This document shows, piece by piece, positions 1-11,227 of a DNA stretch of 64,000 bases. Every line of letters begins with the position of its first letter. Within the stretch, counting starts at the first letter, position 1. The DNA is from Ipomoea triloba (lineage: Eukaryota > Streptophyta > Magnoliopsida > Solanales > Convolvulaceae). The notes beneath the pieces were generated by a model that worked only from the letters and a program-made list of their open reading frames with translations, searched no databases and was not told the DNA's origin. Both the position numbers and the translations under genes were made by a program. The stretch is from the NCBI RefSeq assembly GCF_003576645.1, contig NC_044923.1, positions 15,270,003-15,334,002 of the forward strand. The letters are read 5' to 3'.

Positions 1-1189
1 ATGTCACATTCCCATGTTTGGTTCATGTACTCTTATATATGTTATTACAATTGCCTTAATTATTTATTTTAATTTTGAAGTTATGAAATACATGAAAATA
101 TGTTAAAGGTATTAAAGTAAAAACAAAAAAAAAAAATCATTATAACATAAAAGATAACCCCTAAACCAAAACGGTTAATATTACATACCTCAGTTTTAAC
201 TAAACACAAGAATCTAACATTCCGAGTAATTTAGCATTCCCAACAATCTAACATTTCATGAACCAAACGTCCCCAGAAAGTATGAATCTCACTATTGAAA
301 GCTGCTTTTCCTTTGGTCAATAAATGGCTTACACATCAAAGAGCACAGAGCTTCCTCCACAATAGGAAACAATGTGCCAAATATTCTTACCAATTTCATT
401 CCAAAATATCTTGAAATATATTATGCAACACTATCCAGTCTTTTTTATTTTGTGTGCAATTCAAACTTGAGTGTTTTCCTGTTGTCTTCTACTGATCGTC
501 TGATCATGTTGCAAACTTGCAATATTTCTGATTTCTCATTTATTGTTTTTAGTCCAAAAAACCTGAGTTATAGAGAACTGAGGTACAACAGTAATTGGAT
601 GAGAGAATTGATATAGACATGGAGGTTTATTTGTCATGAGATAAGGGTACAATATTACCTTAAATTATTGCATTTGCATTTATGACATCTGAAAGGACTT
701 TGCAAATAAGACTAAGGCAATTACCCTAAACTGATGTGTGTGTGTGTGTACACGTGCGCTACGAAACCCACACTTTGTAATCTTCAGGACCATAATTAAC
801 TATACACATGAACAAGCAAACAGAACAGACTTACTAGATCACATCACTGATCAAAAGAGGAACTATCCCTCCTGCTTAACCTATCCAGAACTTGAAAAAA
901 CATGCTATAAGATATGAGGATATCTATCCTGTAGAAATATGATCCACCTTAATTCTAATGGAAACATGTTGAATCGTGAAACTCAGCATATAAGTTAGCA
1001 CTAGAAACAATGAGCAGCAGTTATGAATATGACTACAAAGTGCTACCACCTAATAGATGGTAACAATCAATAGTTGCCATTTTTTCCTGGTATTAAAGAA
1101 AGTCCATGGTCGCATTGTACTAGAGACAACAATAACATATTCTTTGGGGTAACCCCAACTAATATGGCTAAGAATATAAACTTATAACT
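1..1189. other. AT-rich non-coding stretch, no gene recognised
   Basis: No conserved protein, RNA gene or clear transposon end was recognised. A short (TG)n run lies near 733-748. If the eIF4B gene at 2387-3573 continues towards lower coordinates, this stretch would be intron or downstream DNA, but I could not find the expected second exon (a charged coiled-coil segment) on the minus strand here. Confidence 0.5.
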
Positions 1190-1992
1190 ACAAGGCAATA
1201 TTGTGAAACGCACCGCCTACGCGCTAAGCGGCCGCTGGCCGAGGCAAATCCACAATAGGCAGCCGGCCGCCGAGTCGGCGGGGCAATTTTTTTATTAATT
1301 TGGTTTTTTCCGCTCAAAACGACGTCGTTTCGAGCGGACAAAAAAAGAAAAAAAAAATCCCAATTTTTATTTTTTATTGAAATCAACCCCAGCCCCAAAT
1401 TTCTAAACACACAGCAGCACACTCCCACCCAGCAGGAGCAGGTCACGACGTCGTTTCAAGCGGACAAAAAAGGAAAAAAAAAATTCCCAATTTTTATTTT
1501 TTATTGAAATCAACCCCAGCCCCAAATTTCTAAACACACAGCAGCAGACTCCTACCCAGCAGGAGCAGGTCACGACGTCGTTTCGAGCGGACAAAAAAAG
1601 AAAAAAAATTCCCAATTTTTAGTTTTGATTGAAATCAACCCCAGCCCCAAATTTCTAAACACACAGCAGCAGACTCCCACCCAGCAGGAGCAGGTCACGA
1701 TGTCGCCCACCTCCACCCGTTGCCGTCGCTGGTCTCCCTCGCCGTTGCCCACCTCCGGCCGTCCAGCAGCAGTGTCCCAGCTCCCAAGAACCAGCACCAG
1801 CCAGCAGGTAATTTGGCTTTTAGTGTTTATTTTTTATAAATAAAATGCATTGCAAAAATGTGTGAATGTTATTGCTGCTGGGAGCTTGGGAGTGCTGGTC
1901 TGGCTGCTGCTGCTGTAATTTGCCATGTTTCTTTTTAATTCCTAGACCCCCGCCTAGGCAGCCTAGGCGCCCATCGAGTTTCGCAACATTGC
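1190..1992. mobile_element. GC-rich TIR element, CCTAGGCG family
   Basis: The two ends are inverted relatives: the left end reads GGCAATATTGTGAAACGC and the right end, reverse-complemented, starts GGCAATGTTGCGAAAC. Both lead into CG-rich sequence with CGCCTAGGCG-like motifs. The interior holds a 126-bp tandem repeat and a short exon-like GC-rich segment at 1699-1808 ending in a possible splice donor (CAG|GTAATT). Similar ends occur at 42113 and at 56186-57499. No transposase is present. A Mutator-type element is the best guess because the 56186 copy has a 9-10 bp target duplication; no clean duplication was found here. Confidence 0.5.
1320..1697. repeat. Three tandem copies of a ~126-bp unit
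   Basis: The unit starts with CGACGTCGTTTCGAGCGG at 1320, 1446 and 1573, and a fourth partial start (CGATGTCG) falls at 1698, giving periods of 126, 127 and 125 bp. Each unit contains an A-rich block, an AATTTTTATTTT block and a CCCAGCAGGAGCAGGTCA end. The first unit begins inside a near-perfect 30-bp palindrome (1309-1339) centred on GACGTC. Confidence 0.9.
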
Positions 1993-2170
1993 CACAAGGT
2001 CACGACTTCAAATCCCAGCCCTCTTGGTTTGAGCCAGTAAGCTATGAGTAAGCTATGCGCTACCTAGGCTGGTTTAACCTTGTGATCCTGTGACGGCTAA
2101 GGTCAAAAGGCAGGTTTACCCAATGCACAACCTAGGGTAGTGGCTGCGGGTTTCCTCGTCACTCCAACAA
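1985..2170 (+). repeat. tRNA-derived SINE-like sequence
   Basis: The segment has a B-box-like pol III motif (GACTTCAAATCCCAGC near 2004) and ends with CGGGTTTCCTCGTCAC, a tail style seen in plant SINEs. The A box is not obvious, so this may be a decayed or truncated copy. Confidence 0.4.
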
Positions 2171-2386
2171 TAAAATAGTTTTCTTGGAATAGTATCTTCT
2201 TCTGTTGTTCACATTGGCTGGAAAATGACTCATTTTCAAGACAGTATTGTCATGAAGTAGATATTATGCACAAAATGGACAGAAGCAAGAGCTAATGTGG
2301 TGACAACTAAATGAATGGCTACTTTAGATAATAAAAAGCCAGCACAAGCACAAGCCAAACAACTGTAAAATGAGAAAGGTGCAAAC

Positions 2387-3573
2387 CTGTTAATGCGTTT
2401 TTGTTCCAAATCTAAATCAATCTTCCTCCAATCCAGACCCTTTTCCTCCAGCAAAACCTCTCTGGGCTTGGCATCTCCAAAAGGATTTACCTTTGCCTTG
2501 GGCTTCACCCCTTCTATCACACCCTGCAGCAATGCCTGCCCATCAGAGCGGGCGGACTGGGAGCTTTCAGGCCTACTCGAGTGTGAGCTGGTTGGACGAC
2601 TATTCCCCTTCTTTGCATCTATCTCTACATCCAGTTTTTTCCAGTCCAGACCTTTCTCAGCAAGCACCTCCTCCCGAGGCCTAGCCGCCCCAAATGGGTT
2701 AGGCTTGTTCACCTTCGCAGTAACCTCGATCACATTATCCTCACTTCCCTGTTCGCTCTTAGGAGATTCCAAAACCAATCGCTGACTCGAACCCCGTGTC
2801 CAGCGCTCAGGTTCGGGCCTCGAGTCTCTGAATCCTGAACCGAAACTGGAAGATCTGGCAGATTGAGGAGCAATAGGTTTCTTAGAAGCCGCCCAATTAT
2901 CATCGCCATCAGCCCTAGAGGCTCCGCCGCCGGCTCCGAGCATAGCATATCTTGAACGAGCGGGATTAGAAGTAGTAGAATTAGAATCGAATGAGGGCAA
3001 GGGTTTCTTCGTTGAAGCCCAGTTATCAACCTCATCAGCTCGCGAGGGTTGATCGAAATCCGAAGCCCTAGATTGAGGAGCCCCCCTCCGATCATCATCG
3101 AAACCCCCATAAGACCTCCGATTGTTCCCCCAAGAGCCTTCACCATCGGTATCTCGATCTCGGCCCCGACCCGGTTGTGGGCCCATGAACCTGCTCCCGT
3201 AGTTAGAAAACCCTCCACCAAGCCGCCCGGATTGCATTTCCTCCGCCGACCGCTCCTTGGGACCCGTAGGGAGGCGGAGCATCTCGTCCGGCGTGAGCCG
3301 GCTACTGGAGCCGCCAGAGCCGAAGGTCCCCTGCATCGTGAACTCCTGCAACGTCATCTTCGCCGCCTTCTTCTTCTGTTTGGTGCTGGTGGCCTCCCTG
3401 AGGCTAGGGTAGTTCTGAGAGTCGCTGCTGGCGCCACCGCCGCCTGCGACGGAGGGAGGCGCCGCCGCTGCTGCTGCTGCGGCGGCGGCGGCGGCTTGCT
3501 CGCGCTCCTCAGCTTCGGCTCGCTCCGCTTCTGCAGCCCATGCGCCAATGTTTCCCCATGGAGATTTCGACAT
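2387..3573 (-). CDS. EIF4B: Eukaryotic translation initiation factor 4B (plant type), first coding exon
   Basis: Plant eIF4B is a cytoplasmic RNA-binding scaffold that stimulates the eIF4A helicase during ribosome recruitment. The exon encodes about 395 residues from MSKSPWGNIGAWAAEAERAE, the conserved N-terminal block. Next come an Ala run, the SQNYPSLREA motif, KMTLQEFTMQGTF, and LPTGPKERSAEEMQ...RLGGGF. A Gly/Arg/Asp-rich middle carries SRADEVDNWASTKKPLPSF repeats. Two copies of the family's NPFGxAxPREexLxEKGLDWxKxD repeat close the exon. The reading frame leaves homology after DLEQKRINR, where minus-strand ACAG|GTTTGC at 2387/2386 is a good splice donor; the frame running on to 2236 is intron. 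The remaining C-terminal exons (charged coiled coil) were not found in 1-2386. They either lie outside the window or are lost. Confidence 0.93.
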
Positions 3574-3774
3574 TGTCGAATCACAATCACAAACAAGATC
3601 TAAAAGTACACTATTTTCTTCAAAATCAGATACATATAATAAGCGAACACAACTATCCGCTGACCGCTGATATATTACTCCCCGAAATATTCTGAATTCT
3701 AATTATAGAGATCGCTTTTGTGTATGTATAGCTGAGTCGGAGCTCCGATACCAAAACTATAGTGGGCCGGGAGT

Positions 3775-4600
3775 TGTTGTGTAACCATCGCATTGCAATA
3801 TGGACATTGTGTTTTGTGTTATGATTTTTTGTGTCTTACATAATGAAATTTTGTACTTTATAAGTATAAATTTTATACTTGGAACAAATTAGTAATTGTG
3901 TCTTATGTTATGAATTCTTATGGTTTTGTGTATGCATTTTATGTTATGAGTTTTTGTGTATTGTGTTATGAAATTTTGTACCTTATGTGTATGAATTTTG
4001 TACCCCGTCTTTTCAATCTAGTTGGTCCATAATCTTATGCTAAGTGTCTTGTGTTGTGGTTTTTTTTGTGTTTTGTGTTATGAAATTCGGTACTTTATGA
4101 GTTGAATTTTGTACCTTGTAGTTTTAATTCATGATCTGTAATGTTATGTGGACCTTGGTCCATAATATAATTGTCGTTGTGTATTGGCAATTTATGTTAT
4201 GGACCAGAGTTCACATAGCATTGTGAATCCTAAATCAAAAAGACGAGATAGATAATGCATACTTGTAAAGTACAGAATTTCATAACATAATAAACAAAAA
4301 ATCGCAACACAAGACACATACAGATGTTATATATTTATTATTTTTCAAATCTGATTTAGGTACAAAGTTTGCGTTCATAGGCACAGAATTTCAAAACACA
4401 TGACACAGAAATTTATAACATAAGACGCAACTACTAATTTGTTTCAGGTGCATAATCCATACTCTTAAGATACAAAATTTCATAACACAAGACACAAAAA
4501 CTCACAATATAAAACACATACACATACATCACAGTCCACAATGCCCTGTGAACCTTGGTCGATGGTATAAGGATAAAGGATTGTTGTGTAATATTGTAGT
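3775..4600. mobile_element. ~800-bp foldback (inverted-repeat) element
   Basis: The left half (TTTTGTGTTATGATTTTTTG and many variants of TTATGAAATTTTGTACCTTA) is answered on the opposite strand by the right half (CATAACACAAGACACAAAAA and TACAAAATTTCATAAC). The outer ends carry diverged ACCTTGGTCCATAATATAA and ACCTTGGTCGATGGTATAA motifs. No coding potential. The internal repeats match the tandem array at 37630-38300, so both belong to one family. Confidence 0.6.
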
Positions 4601-4717
4601 TTCGGCCGAGAAAGTATTAATCAAAATTAAATTTGTGATTTTTTTTTATATAAAAATCATTGTATATTTATCTCACAAGTGTTTTACACGTGCGATACAC
4701 ATAATAGATTATATAAT

Positions 4718-5055
4718 GAGTTAATTCTATTTTTGATCCTACATTTATAGGTGACATTCCATTTTAGTCCTTTTTTATTAGAACATCCACTTTTAGTCCT
4801 AGTATTATTGTGATATGACCAGTTTTGGTCCTCCGTCAGCAAAATCGTTGAAATTTTGTTAAATACAAGGACATCTAGATCTTTTTTATACAAAGTAGGT
4901 TGATCCACTATATTTTTTATGTTTATTTTTTTGAAACAATTCATAACTGAAGATCAAAATGCCATTGTATTTAACGAAATGTAAACTATTTTGTTGATAG
5001 AGGACCAAAAATGGTCATGTCACAATAATACTAGGACCAAAAATGGAATTAACTC
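4718..5055. mobile_element. MITE, GAGTTAATTC family, Mutator-like
   Basis: Both ends read inwards as GAGTTAATTCYATTTTTGRTCCTA, and the inverted arms continue for more than 100 bp. The element is 338 bp and is flanked on both sides by ATTATATAAT (4708-4717 and 5056-5065), consistent with a 9-10 bp target duplication. The second copy, at 59565-59966, has matching arms. No ORF. Confidence 0.8.
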
Positions 5056-5608
5056 ATTATATAATCATTTATATAAAATATTATAAAACTTAAAACAACT
5101 TTAAATACATAAAAATTTATAAAGTTTACAATAAAAATTTACAAAGTCAACAACTTTTTATATACAATTGTTTAAAAACTTGCAAAAGTATAATGCAAAT
5201 TATTTCTCACACTTGAATACTTGATAAAAGATTCCTTTTTCGAATTCAAGATTTTTGAAATTTCAATAAAAATTCATTATTTCATGTTATTACACATACA
5301 CCTTCTGATTTATTTTACATAATAGCTAGTTTTGAATATTTAATCATCATATAAATTAATAATACTTGAAAATTAATTTTAAAAATCCATATTCGTACAA
5401 ATTTTTAGTCTTAGTTAATTAGCTTGTAGAAAACAGCATAATTACACTTAGTCTATAAAATTTTAGCAACAATAATAATTTACAATAAATTAAAATGACA
5501 TTTGGCACAACGACACAAAACTTTAAAGAAAATAATTTTTTTTAAAAGTCTATGGTCATGTTTAGTAATATAGCTGATAAGTTAATTTTGACGGGTTTGA
5601 CTAACACC

Positions 5609-5611
<3 letters not shown>

Positions 5612-5653
<42 letters not shown>
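5612..5653. repeat. (AT)n microsatellite
   Basis: About 21 uninterrupted TA dinucleotides. Confidence 0.95.
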
Positions 5654-5654
<1 letters not shown>

Positions 5655-5764
5655 CAATCATAATACTAAGTATTTGATTTTAAGGATTAAAATTAAATTT
5701 GCTGTGCAAGTTTAATTTAAAAGTATTGCAACTATGTGTTTTATTGGTGCCTTTGCAGCAATTG

Positions 5765-6025
5765 TTATACTATACACCAGGGTTCATATTACATTGTGAA
5801 TCCTAATAAAAAAATGTTGAAACTTCAGTTAACACATTCTGGACCTACAGTTAACAGTTTCTGTACATGTAAACAAATATTTGATAATTGCTAATACATA
5901 ATATAATAGCTACATGTACAAAAATTGTCAACTGCATGTATAAAATACGTCAACTAAATTTGAAAGTTATTTTTAGATCAGGATCTTCAATGCAAGTAGA
6001 ACATGGTCCATGTTATAATTTGCCA
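5765..6025. mobile_element. Decayed MITE of the GGTCCA palindrome family
   Basis: The left end (CACCAGGGTTCATATTACATTG) and right end (AACATGGTCCATGTTATAA) resemble the ends of the MITEs at 36175-36720 and 38455-38690. The interior is AT-rich with no ORF. Boundaries are approximate. Confidence 0.4.
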
Positions 6026-6312
6026 GTTTGCTGAGAGCTTCACACGTCCTCATCAACTTCATATTTCCTCATTTTGGTGTCTTCAACAATATTCCATTTT
6101 TATTAATTTACTTCATCCCTTGTAATCAATATAATTTATTCAATTATTAGAGAATAAGGAAGCAAATTCATTTGCTTCACTTTTCAACTACTAGGATTGC
6201 TTCCAATTATTGTATTATTTATTAGTTGACCAACTTAAGTGGTTAGTAAATTAATCAACTCTTCTTCTCCTTCTTCTTTTCTTTGTAATAAATAAAAATG
6301 ATTATTTAGTAT

Positions 6313-6375
6313 TATTAGGACTCCGTGTATTTGAATCACGTTAGGACTATCAACTCTAGTCTAAGACTTCTCTTA

Positions 6376-6408
<33 letters not shown>

Positions 6409-6424
6409 ACACTACGTTCTCATC
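6313..6424 (+). repeat. copia 5' LTR
   Basis: It shares TATTAGGACT, ACTAGGACTATCAA-like and AAGACTTCTCTT blocks and the terminal ACGTTCTCAT with the 3' LTR at 20174. A (GT)n(TA)n stretch has replaced part of the middle. The usual TG start is mutated to TA in both LTRs. Confidence 0.85.
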
Positions 6425-6436
6425 TAGTATCAGCTA
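6425..6436 (+). promoter_or_regulatory. copia primer-binding site (tRNA-iMet type)
   Basis: TAGTATCAGC follows the LTR directly. It is a one-mismatch match to TGGTATCAG, the methionine-initiator tRNA primer site used by most plant copia elements. Confidence 0.7.
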
Positions 6437-6454
6437 GCCTAGGTTTCCTTTTTG

Positions 6455-7420
6455 ATGGCTAACGGATATGTTAATTCCTCAGAACGGACCTTCTCAGATG
6501 TGGTTGTTTCTTCCTCGGTCTCCTCGACCGTTTCTTCTCTCTCCACTGCCCACCACTTCATTAGCATCAAATTAACGAATAAAATTTTTTTATTCTAGAG
6601 AGCTCAAGTTATACTGTTTCTTCGAGGGCATGATCTCATGGGTTTTGTTGATGGAACCAACCCTTGCCCGCCTACTATGCTTCTAGCCACTGATGATAAT
6701 GCGACTCTTCAACCTAATCCGTTGTATGCCTCGTGGGTGAGACAGGATCAGACGGTTCTTAGTATGCTAATTTCTTCTTTCTCACCAAAGGTAATGCAGC
6801 ATGTTCTTGGCCGCAACACTTCCCAAGTCGTGTGGCTATCCGTCGAGCGTGTTCTTGCGTCGACCTCCCAAACTCGGATTCTACATCTTCTTGGCCAACT
6901 CCATAGACTCCGGCAAGGCGACTCCTCCGTCGCAAATTATATTGCTCATGCGCAGGTGGTCGTTGAAGACTTCACTCTCGCCACCCGACCGATTTCATTG
7001 GAGGATCAAAATCTATATGTTTTCAAAGGTCTTCGCCAAGATATCTTCCGTTGACGACGTTGTTGGCTGTTCGAGGGCAACCCGTGACTCTCCAGGAGCT
7101 TGCTGACCTGCTTGGAGCTCATGAGTGGGTTGCGTGCAATAGTTATGGTGGTTCAGTTCCAATGCTAGTAGCGTTTGCGACACAACATGGCGAACAACAA
7201 TAAGGTCGTCGCTTTCTGGCGTGGTGGACAGGAGCACGGTGGTTTGCAGTAGCAGTAGCCGTCTCGGGTTGGTGATGGTAGTTTTGGTGTGCAGCATGGT
7301 GGCGGACAACATGACGTGCGTGGTGGCAGATCGCGAGGTCGCGTCGGATGTAATGGTAGTTGGCAGCCAAGGTGTCAACTATGTGGTATAATTGGTCACA
7401 TTGCACCCTCATGTTTCTCG
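6455..7420 (+). pseudogene. copia gag, broken
   Basis: Gag forms the particle that packages the retrotransposon RNA. The frame starts at ATG 6455, before the copia block around HHFISIKLTNK, and is stopped by TAG at 6596, where the family has Trp before RAQV. A UBN2-type gag domain follows at 6638-7050, including the LxxLRQGDSSVANY region. A frameshift occurs near 7050. A CCHC zinc knuckle is intact at 7373-7414 (C-QL-C-GIIG-H-IAPS-C). The stop at 6596 is explained by one G-to-A change. Confidence 0.85.
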
Positions 7421-7429
7421 ACCTCAAGC

Positions 7430-8494
7430 CAATTTGACCTATTCAGAAGGTAGTCCCAATATCCGATCTGATTCTCATTTATGGATTCCCAACACTAGGG
7501 CTACGAACCATGCTACTCCTGATATTGCTGCCTTGTCTACATCCGAGGAGTACACTGGTGGTGACACTCTGCGGGTTGGTGATGGTAAGGGTTTGCACAT
7601 TAGTCGTGTAGGACATGCATCTTTTATTACCCCTTCTAGAGTTTTCAAAATGTCTGATATATTGCATGTTCCTAGTTTGTCATTGTCTTTGTTGTCTATA
7701 CAGAAGTTTGCCATAGATAATAGTGTTTTTTTTTTTAGTTTCACCCTTCTTTCTTTGTTGGGAAGGATAACAACACCAAGGCGACTCTTCTGCGGGGCAG
7801 TAGTTCAGGAGGGTTATATACTTTACCTGTTCCGCGGGCTAGCCCTCAAGCCTACGTTTCTTCTCGTGTTTCTTCTTCGATGTGGCATGATCGCTTGGGT
7901 TATCCTCATTAGCGAGTTTTGAGTCGTATTCTTCCTTTTTTTTGTTCTTAGTTCAAGTAATAATAATCGTTGTACTTCTAGTTTGTGTTCAGCGTGTTAA
8001 TTGGGTAAATCTACACGATTCCCTTTGCCACATGTTGACTCTATTAGTTTGAATGTTGTTTATTTAATCTATACTGATATTTGGGGACCAGCTCCTATGT
8101 TGTCATCCACTGGTTATCGCTATTTTGTTCTTTTTGTTGATGACCATTCTCGTTACACTTGGGTCTATCCTATGAAATTAAATCTGATTTATATGTTATA
8201 TTTGATCAATTTCGTGCTTTAGTTGAACGTTCATTCAATCGTAAAATTAAAGTTATACAGTCTTATCTAGCTGCTGAGTATAAGAAGTTGCATTCCTTAT
8301 TTGTTCAGTTAGGTATTAATCATAGGCAGTCTTGTGCTTATACAAATGAGCAAAATGGTCGTGTTGAAGGAAAGCATAGACATGTTGTTGAGACAGATGT
8401 TACACTCATAGCTCGTGCTTCTGTTCACTCATGGCTCGTGCTTCTGTTCACTCTCGTTTCTAGGATTATGCTTTTGAAACTATTGCCTACTTGA
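7430..8494 (+). pseudogene. copia protease, pre-integrase and integrase core, broken
   Basis: The aspartic protease region (about 7480-7740) keeps the TNHATPD and HVPSLSLSLLS surroundings, but its catalytic Asp-Thr-Gly reads Asn-Thr-Arg, so it should be inactive. A T-run near 7727 shifts the frame. The pre-integrase motif WHDRLGYPH is at about 7877-7905, followed by the zinc-finger Cys residues near 7985. The integrase core runs 8001-8494 with YTDIWGPAP, FVDDHSRYTWVYP and the NGRVEGKHRH region, again split by a frameshift near 8170. The frame is interrupted at 8495-8503, the target site of the Mutator-type insertion. Confidence 0.88.
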
Positions 8495-8503
8495 TTAATA
8501 AAA

Positions 8504-9383
8504 GAGCAAATTGCCATTTTAGCCCACTGACTATAGGGATCCTGTTAATTGCAATCCACGACTTTCAAAATTGTTAATTTCATACTATAACTATGCAATT
8601 TTTATCAATTTCGTTCACTTCGGCCAAATTCACTGGAAAATCCTAACTTTTCTCCGTGCAATCCACGACTTTTCTTGGAATCAATACAATAATTCATACT
8701 TTAGTTGAATGTGCAATCCACGACTTTTCTCCGGCGAGGTTCCATTTTTTTCGGCGAGGATCTCAAATTTGCCAAGAATAGCCGCTCTAAGCGGGGCATA
8801 CATGTCGCTCTGGCTGCCACGACGCCGAACGTCACGCCGGACCGTTTCTGATGATTCCGTGAACTATCCAATCCAAACTCTATATTCTTGGAATCAAATA
8901 CACATTATTGTATTATTTTGTAATAATGGGTAGAAATATAAAATGCCACCAAATAGGCAAATATAATCCATGATTCAATTCACACTATTATTTGCAATAT
9001 TTTTGTGCTTTGAGTTTTAAGTTGGGTAAATGTTTAAAAACCAACAATATTGGCAACTGGAGGGTGTTAGTTTCCGCAAGCCAAATTCTTGAAAACTTAG
9101 AAAATTTGTGGGTTTTACTTAAAAAGCTTTGCTCATCTCTCTTGCTTTGAGCCCGTTAGAACGAAATTTGGCCGGAGAAGAAGAACAGACATGTGAAATT
9201 ACTATAATACCCCTCATTATTTTAGGGTTTAGGATTTTCCGACGTATTTGGCCGGTAATTTGGCCGAAGTGACTGAAATTGATAAAAATTGAATAGTTAT
9301 GGTATGAAATTAACAGTTTTGAAAGTCGTGCACTGCAATTAACAGGACTCCTATAGTCAGTGGACTAAAATGACAATTTGCTC
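8504..9383. mobile_element. Mutator-type TIR element inserted in copia integrase
   Basis: The inverted arms start GAGCAAATTGYCATTTTAG at each end and stay alike for roughly 125 bp. The flanks are a perfect 9-bp duplication, TTAATAAAA, at 8495-8503 and 9384-9392. The host integrase frame resumes exactly after the second copy, which confirms the boundaries. The element is 880 bp with no transposase, so it is non-autonomous. TIR length and 9-bp duplication point to Mutator. Confidence 0.93.
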
Positions 9384-9734
9384 TTAATAAAATGTCATCC
9401 AGTGTCTTACAGAATTCTAATCCTCATCTTCTGTTGCATAAGTCTTCCCTATCCTATTCCTTCCTCCGTGTGTTTGGTTGTCTCTGTTACCCTCACTTGC
9501 GTCCTTACAATCGTCACAAAATGTCATACAAGTCGTCTTCGTGTATCTTTCTTGGTTACCCAGAGTCCTATAGGGGGTATAGATGCATGGATTTACAAAC
9601 TAACAAAGTATATGTTTGCAGACATGTAAAGTTTGATGAGCAGGTGTTTCCTTTTGAGTGCAATACTGTGCCACGGCCTCCTTCTGATGAGTCACGTCCT
9701 TGGGCTGAGTCTGTTCTTACTGTGTCACGCGCCA
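9384..9734 (+). pseudogene. copia integrase C-terminal part
   Basis: This continues the integrase frame cut by the element at 8504. It contains the RVFGCLCYPHLRPYN block, then SCIFLGYPESYRGYRC and the VYVCRHVKFDE segment, all typical of the copia integrase C-terminus. It ends at the CGCCA target site where the Athila-like element was inserted, and the chain resumes at 18453. Confidence 0.88.
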
Positions 9735-10981
9735 TGATAAGTGCCAAAAACAGTCAAATTTCGGGTCATGTTTAGATGATATTTTACTACCTCAGCACCC
9801 AATTATGATCACTTTCATGGATAAAACCTCTAATTAAGCACCTAATTGACAAATCCAGCTCAAGGAATGTATTTTGAATCATTTCCGCAGGATATAGCAA
9901 AGTTTTGGGCCAAAAGAAGCAACAAACAAAGAATCCACCAAGCAGGAGGCTGCCACACACCATCACACGCGTGTGAGCATGCGTGGATCTATTCCAGAGA
10001 GCTGCCACGCATGGTCACACGCGTGGTAGCAGGCGTAGAGCGCGTCCAGTAGGGCAACAGCGGAAATTCGACTTTTTGGAGCAGCTATTTAAACCCTTCC
10101 TTCTTATTTTCAAAGGGGGCAACTCCCAATTCTCAGATCTGAATTCTCTTTCCTTCCTTCCCCTTTGGGGAGGAAAAACACACTCAATTTCCATTAGATT
10201 AGTGTAGATCTTAGGATTGAAGATGGATTGAAGATGTAGAACCAACCATTCCTTGGGTAACACACTCTTTCCATTGAATTGCTTGTTTAGATTTATTGTT
10301 GGAAGTAATTTTGCTTTGTTGTTTTGGATAATTTCTATGATTGAGTAGAGTAATTTGGGCGTGTGTGCCCTTGTTAAACTGTTGATTGTTGGTTAGAAAT
10401 TGCTTTATGATTTTGAGAATTGAAGGAGTAGGATTGATGTTTGTATGGTTGAAATTGTTCAAGCTTTACTTCTATTTCGGTCGGAATAGTTAGTAAACCG
10501 AGTGGAAGTGAGAGAGTGCGCGATAGCGGCCTCTCACGAGCCCAACTCACCCATATCTCCGCTCTTAGTCCGAAAGGACGAGATCCGAGAGGAGTGGTAG
10601 ACTAGGTGTTCGATGAAATGTCTCAACCGAATGAGGATTGAGAGTCTGAGTGTGACGCCACTCGGTACTAATACCTTGACTCCCTTACTTGATCACGAAA
10701 CTCATTTTCCAAATCCCCTATGAAGATCAATCAATTTGTTTGACTTTGGTGCACACCCCTTTCATTTCCTTTGCATATTTAGTGTAATTTCCTTTCTACA
10801 ATTCCCAAACTTACTTATCAAACCAACCTCTTGTAATACTTGTAACTCTTGCCTTTTAACCCCGTTAATGTCAACACCAATTTGATTCCTATTCGCCATC
10901 CTTGAGAGACACGACACTCGGGGAGTCTTGACTCTTTGTTTTACCACTTCACCTTCACTTCCACTATACATACATCCTTCA
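9735..10981 (+). repeat. Family A 5' LTR
   Basis: 1,247 bp, TGATAAGTGCC...ATCCTTCA. It is nearly identical to the 3' LTR apart from a ~62-bp block around 10045-10105 that is missing there. That block holds the probable TATA region (CTATTTAAAC near 10085). CG-rich palindromes (TCACACGCGTGTGA and relatives) lie at 9955-10050, just upstream. Confidence 0.93.
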
Positions 10982-11003
10982 AAATGGCGTCGTGGCAAGC
11001 AGT
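10982..11003 (+). promoter_or_regulatory. Family A primer-binding site, degenerate
   Basis: AAATGGCGTCGTGGCAAGCA directly follows the LTR. It resembles the TGGCGTCGTTGTCGGGG site used by Athila/Tat elements (seen well preserved on the minus strand near 24985-25008) but has several changes. Confidence 0.6.
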
Positions 11004-11227
11004 TTTGAATTGTGTTAACGTTTTCAGAGTTAAATTTTTAAGAGTTCTTGCATTGCTTTTTCTTTTGCTTAATTTGTTTTCTTATTTTTGTTATTTGCTT
11101 TTGGAAGTGAGCTTCATTACCTTGAATATCTTTCTGCTCACCTGCAACTACTTCTAGTTGCATATATTTGTTGTTGGTTAAGCTCTGTGCAGGAAAATTC
11201 TACTGGAAATTGATTAGAAGCTTGCCA

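Noticed and set aside
374..616. 80-codon ORF near the window start
   Set aside because: No homology, AT-rich, no splice or codon support.
1186..2002. Target duplication ACAAGG around the element at 1190
   Set aside because: The shared word is short and does not sit at equivalent distance from both TIRs.
2393..3603. Long plus-strand ORFs opposite the eIF4B exon and an overlapping minus frame
   Set aside because: They are antisense or alternate-frame shadows of a GC-rich coding exon whose own frame has clear eIF4B homology.
10211..10998. Minus-strand ORFs repeated at 17682-18442
   Set aside because: They are duplicated because they lie in the two LTRs of family A; no coding evidence.
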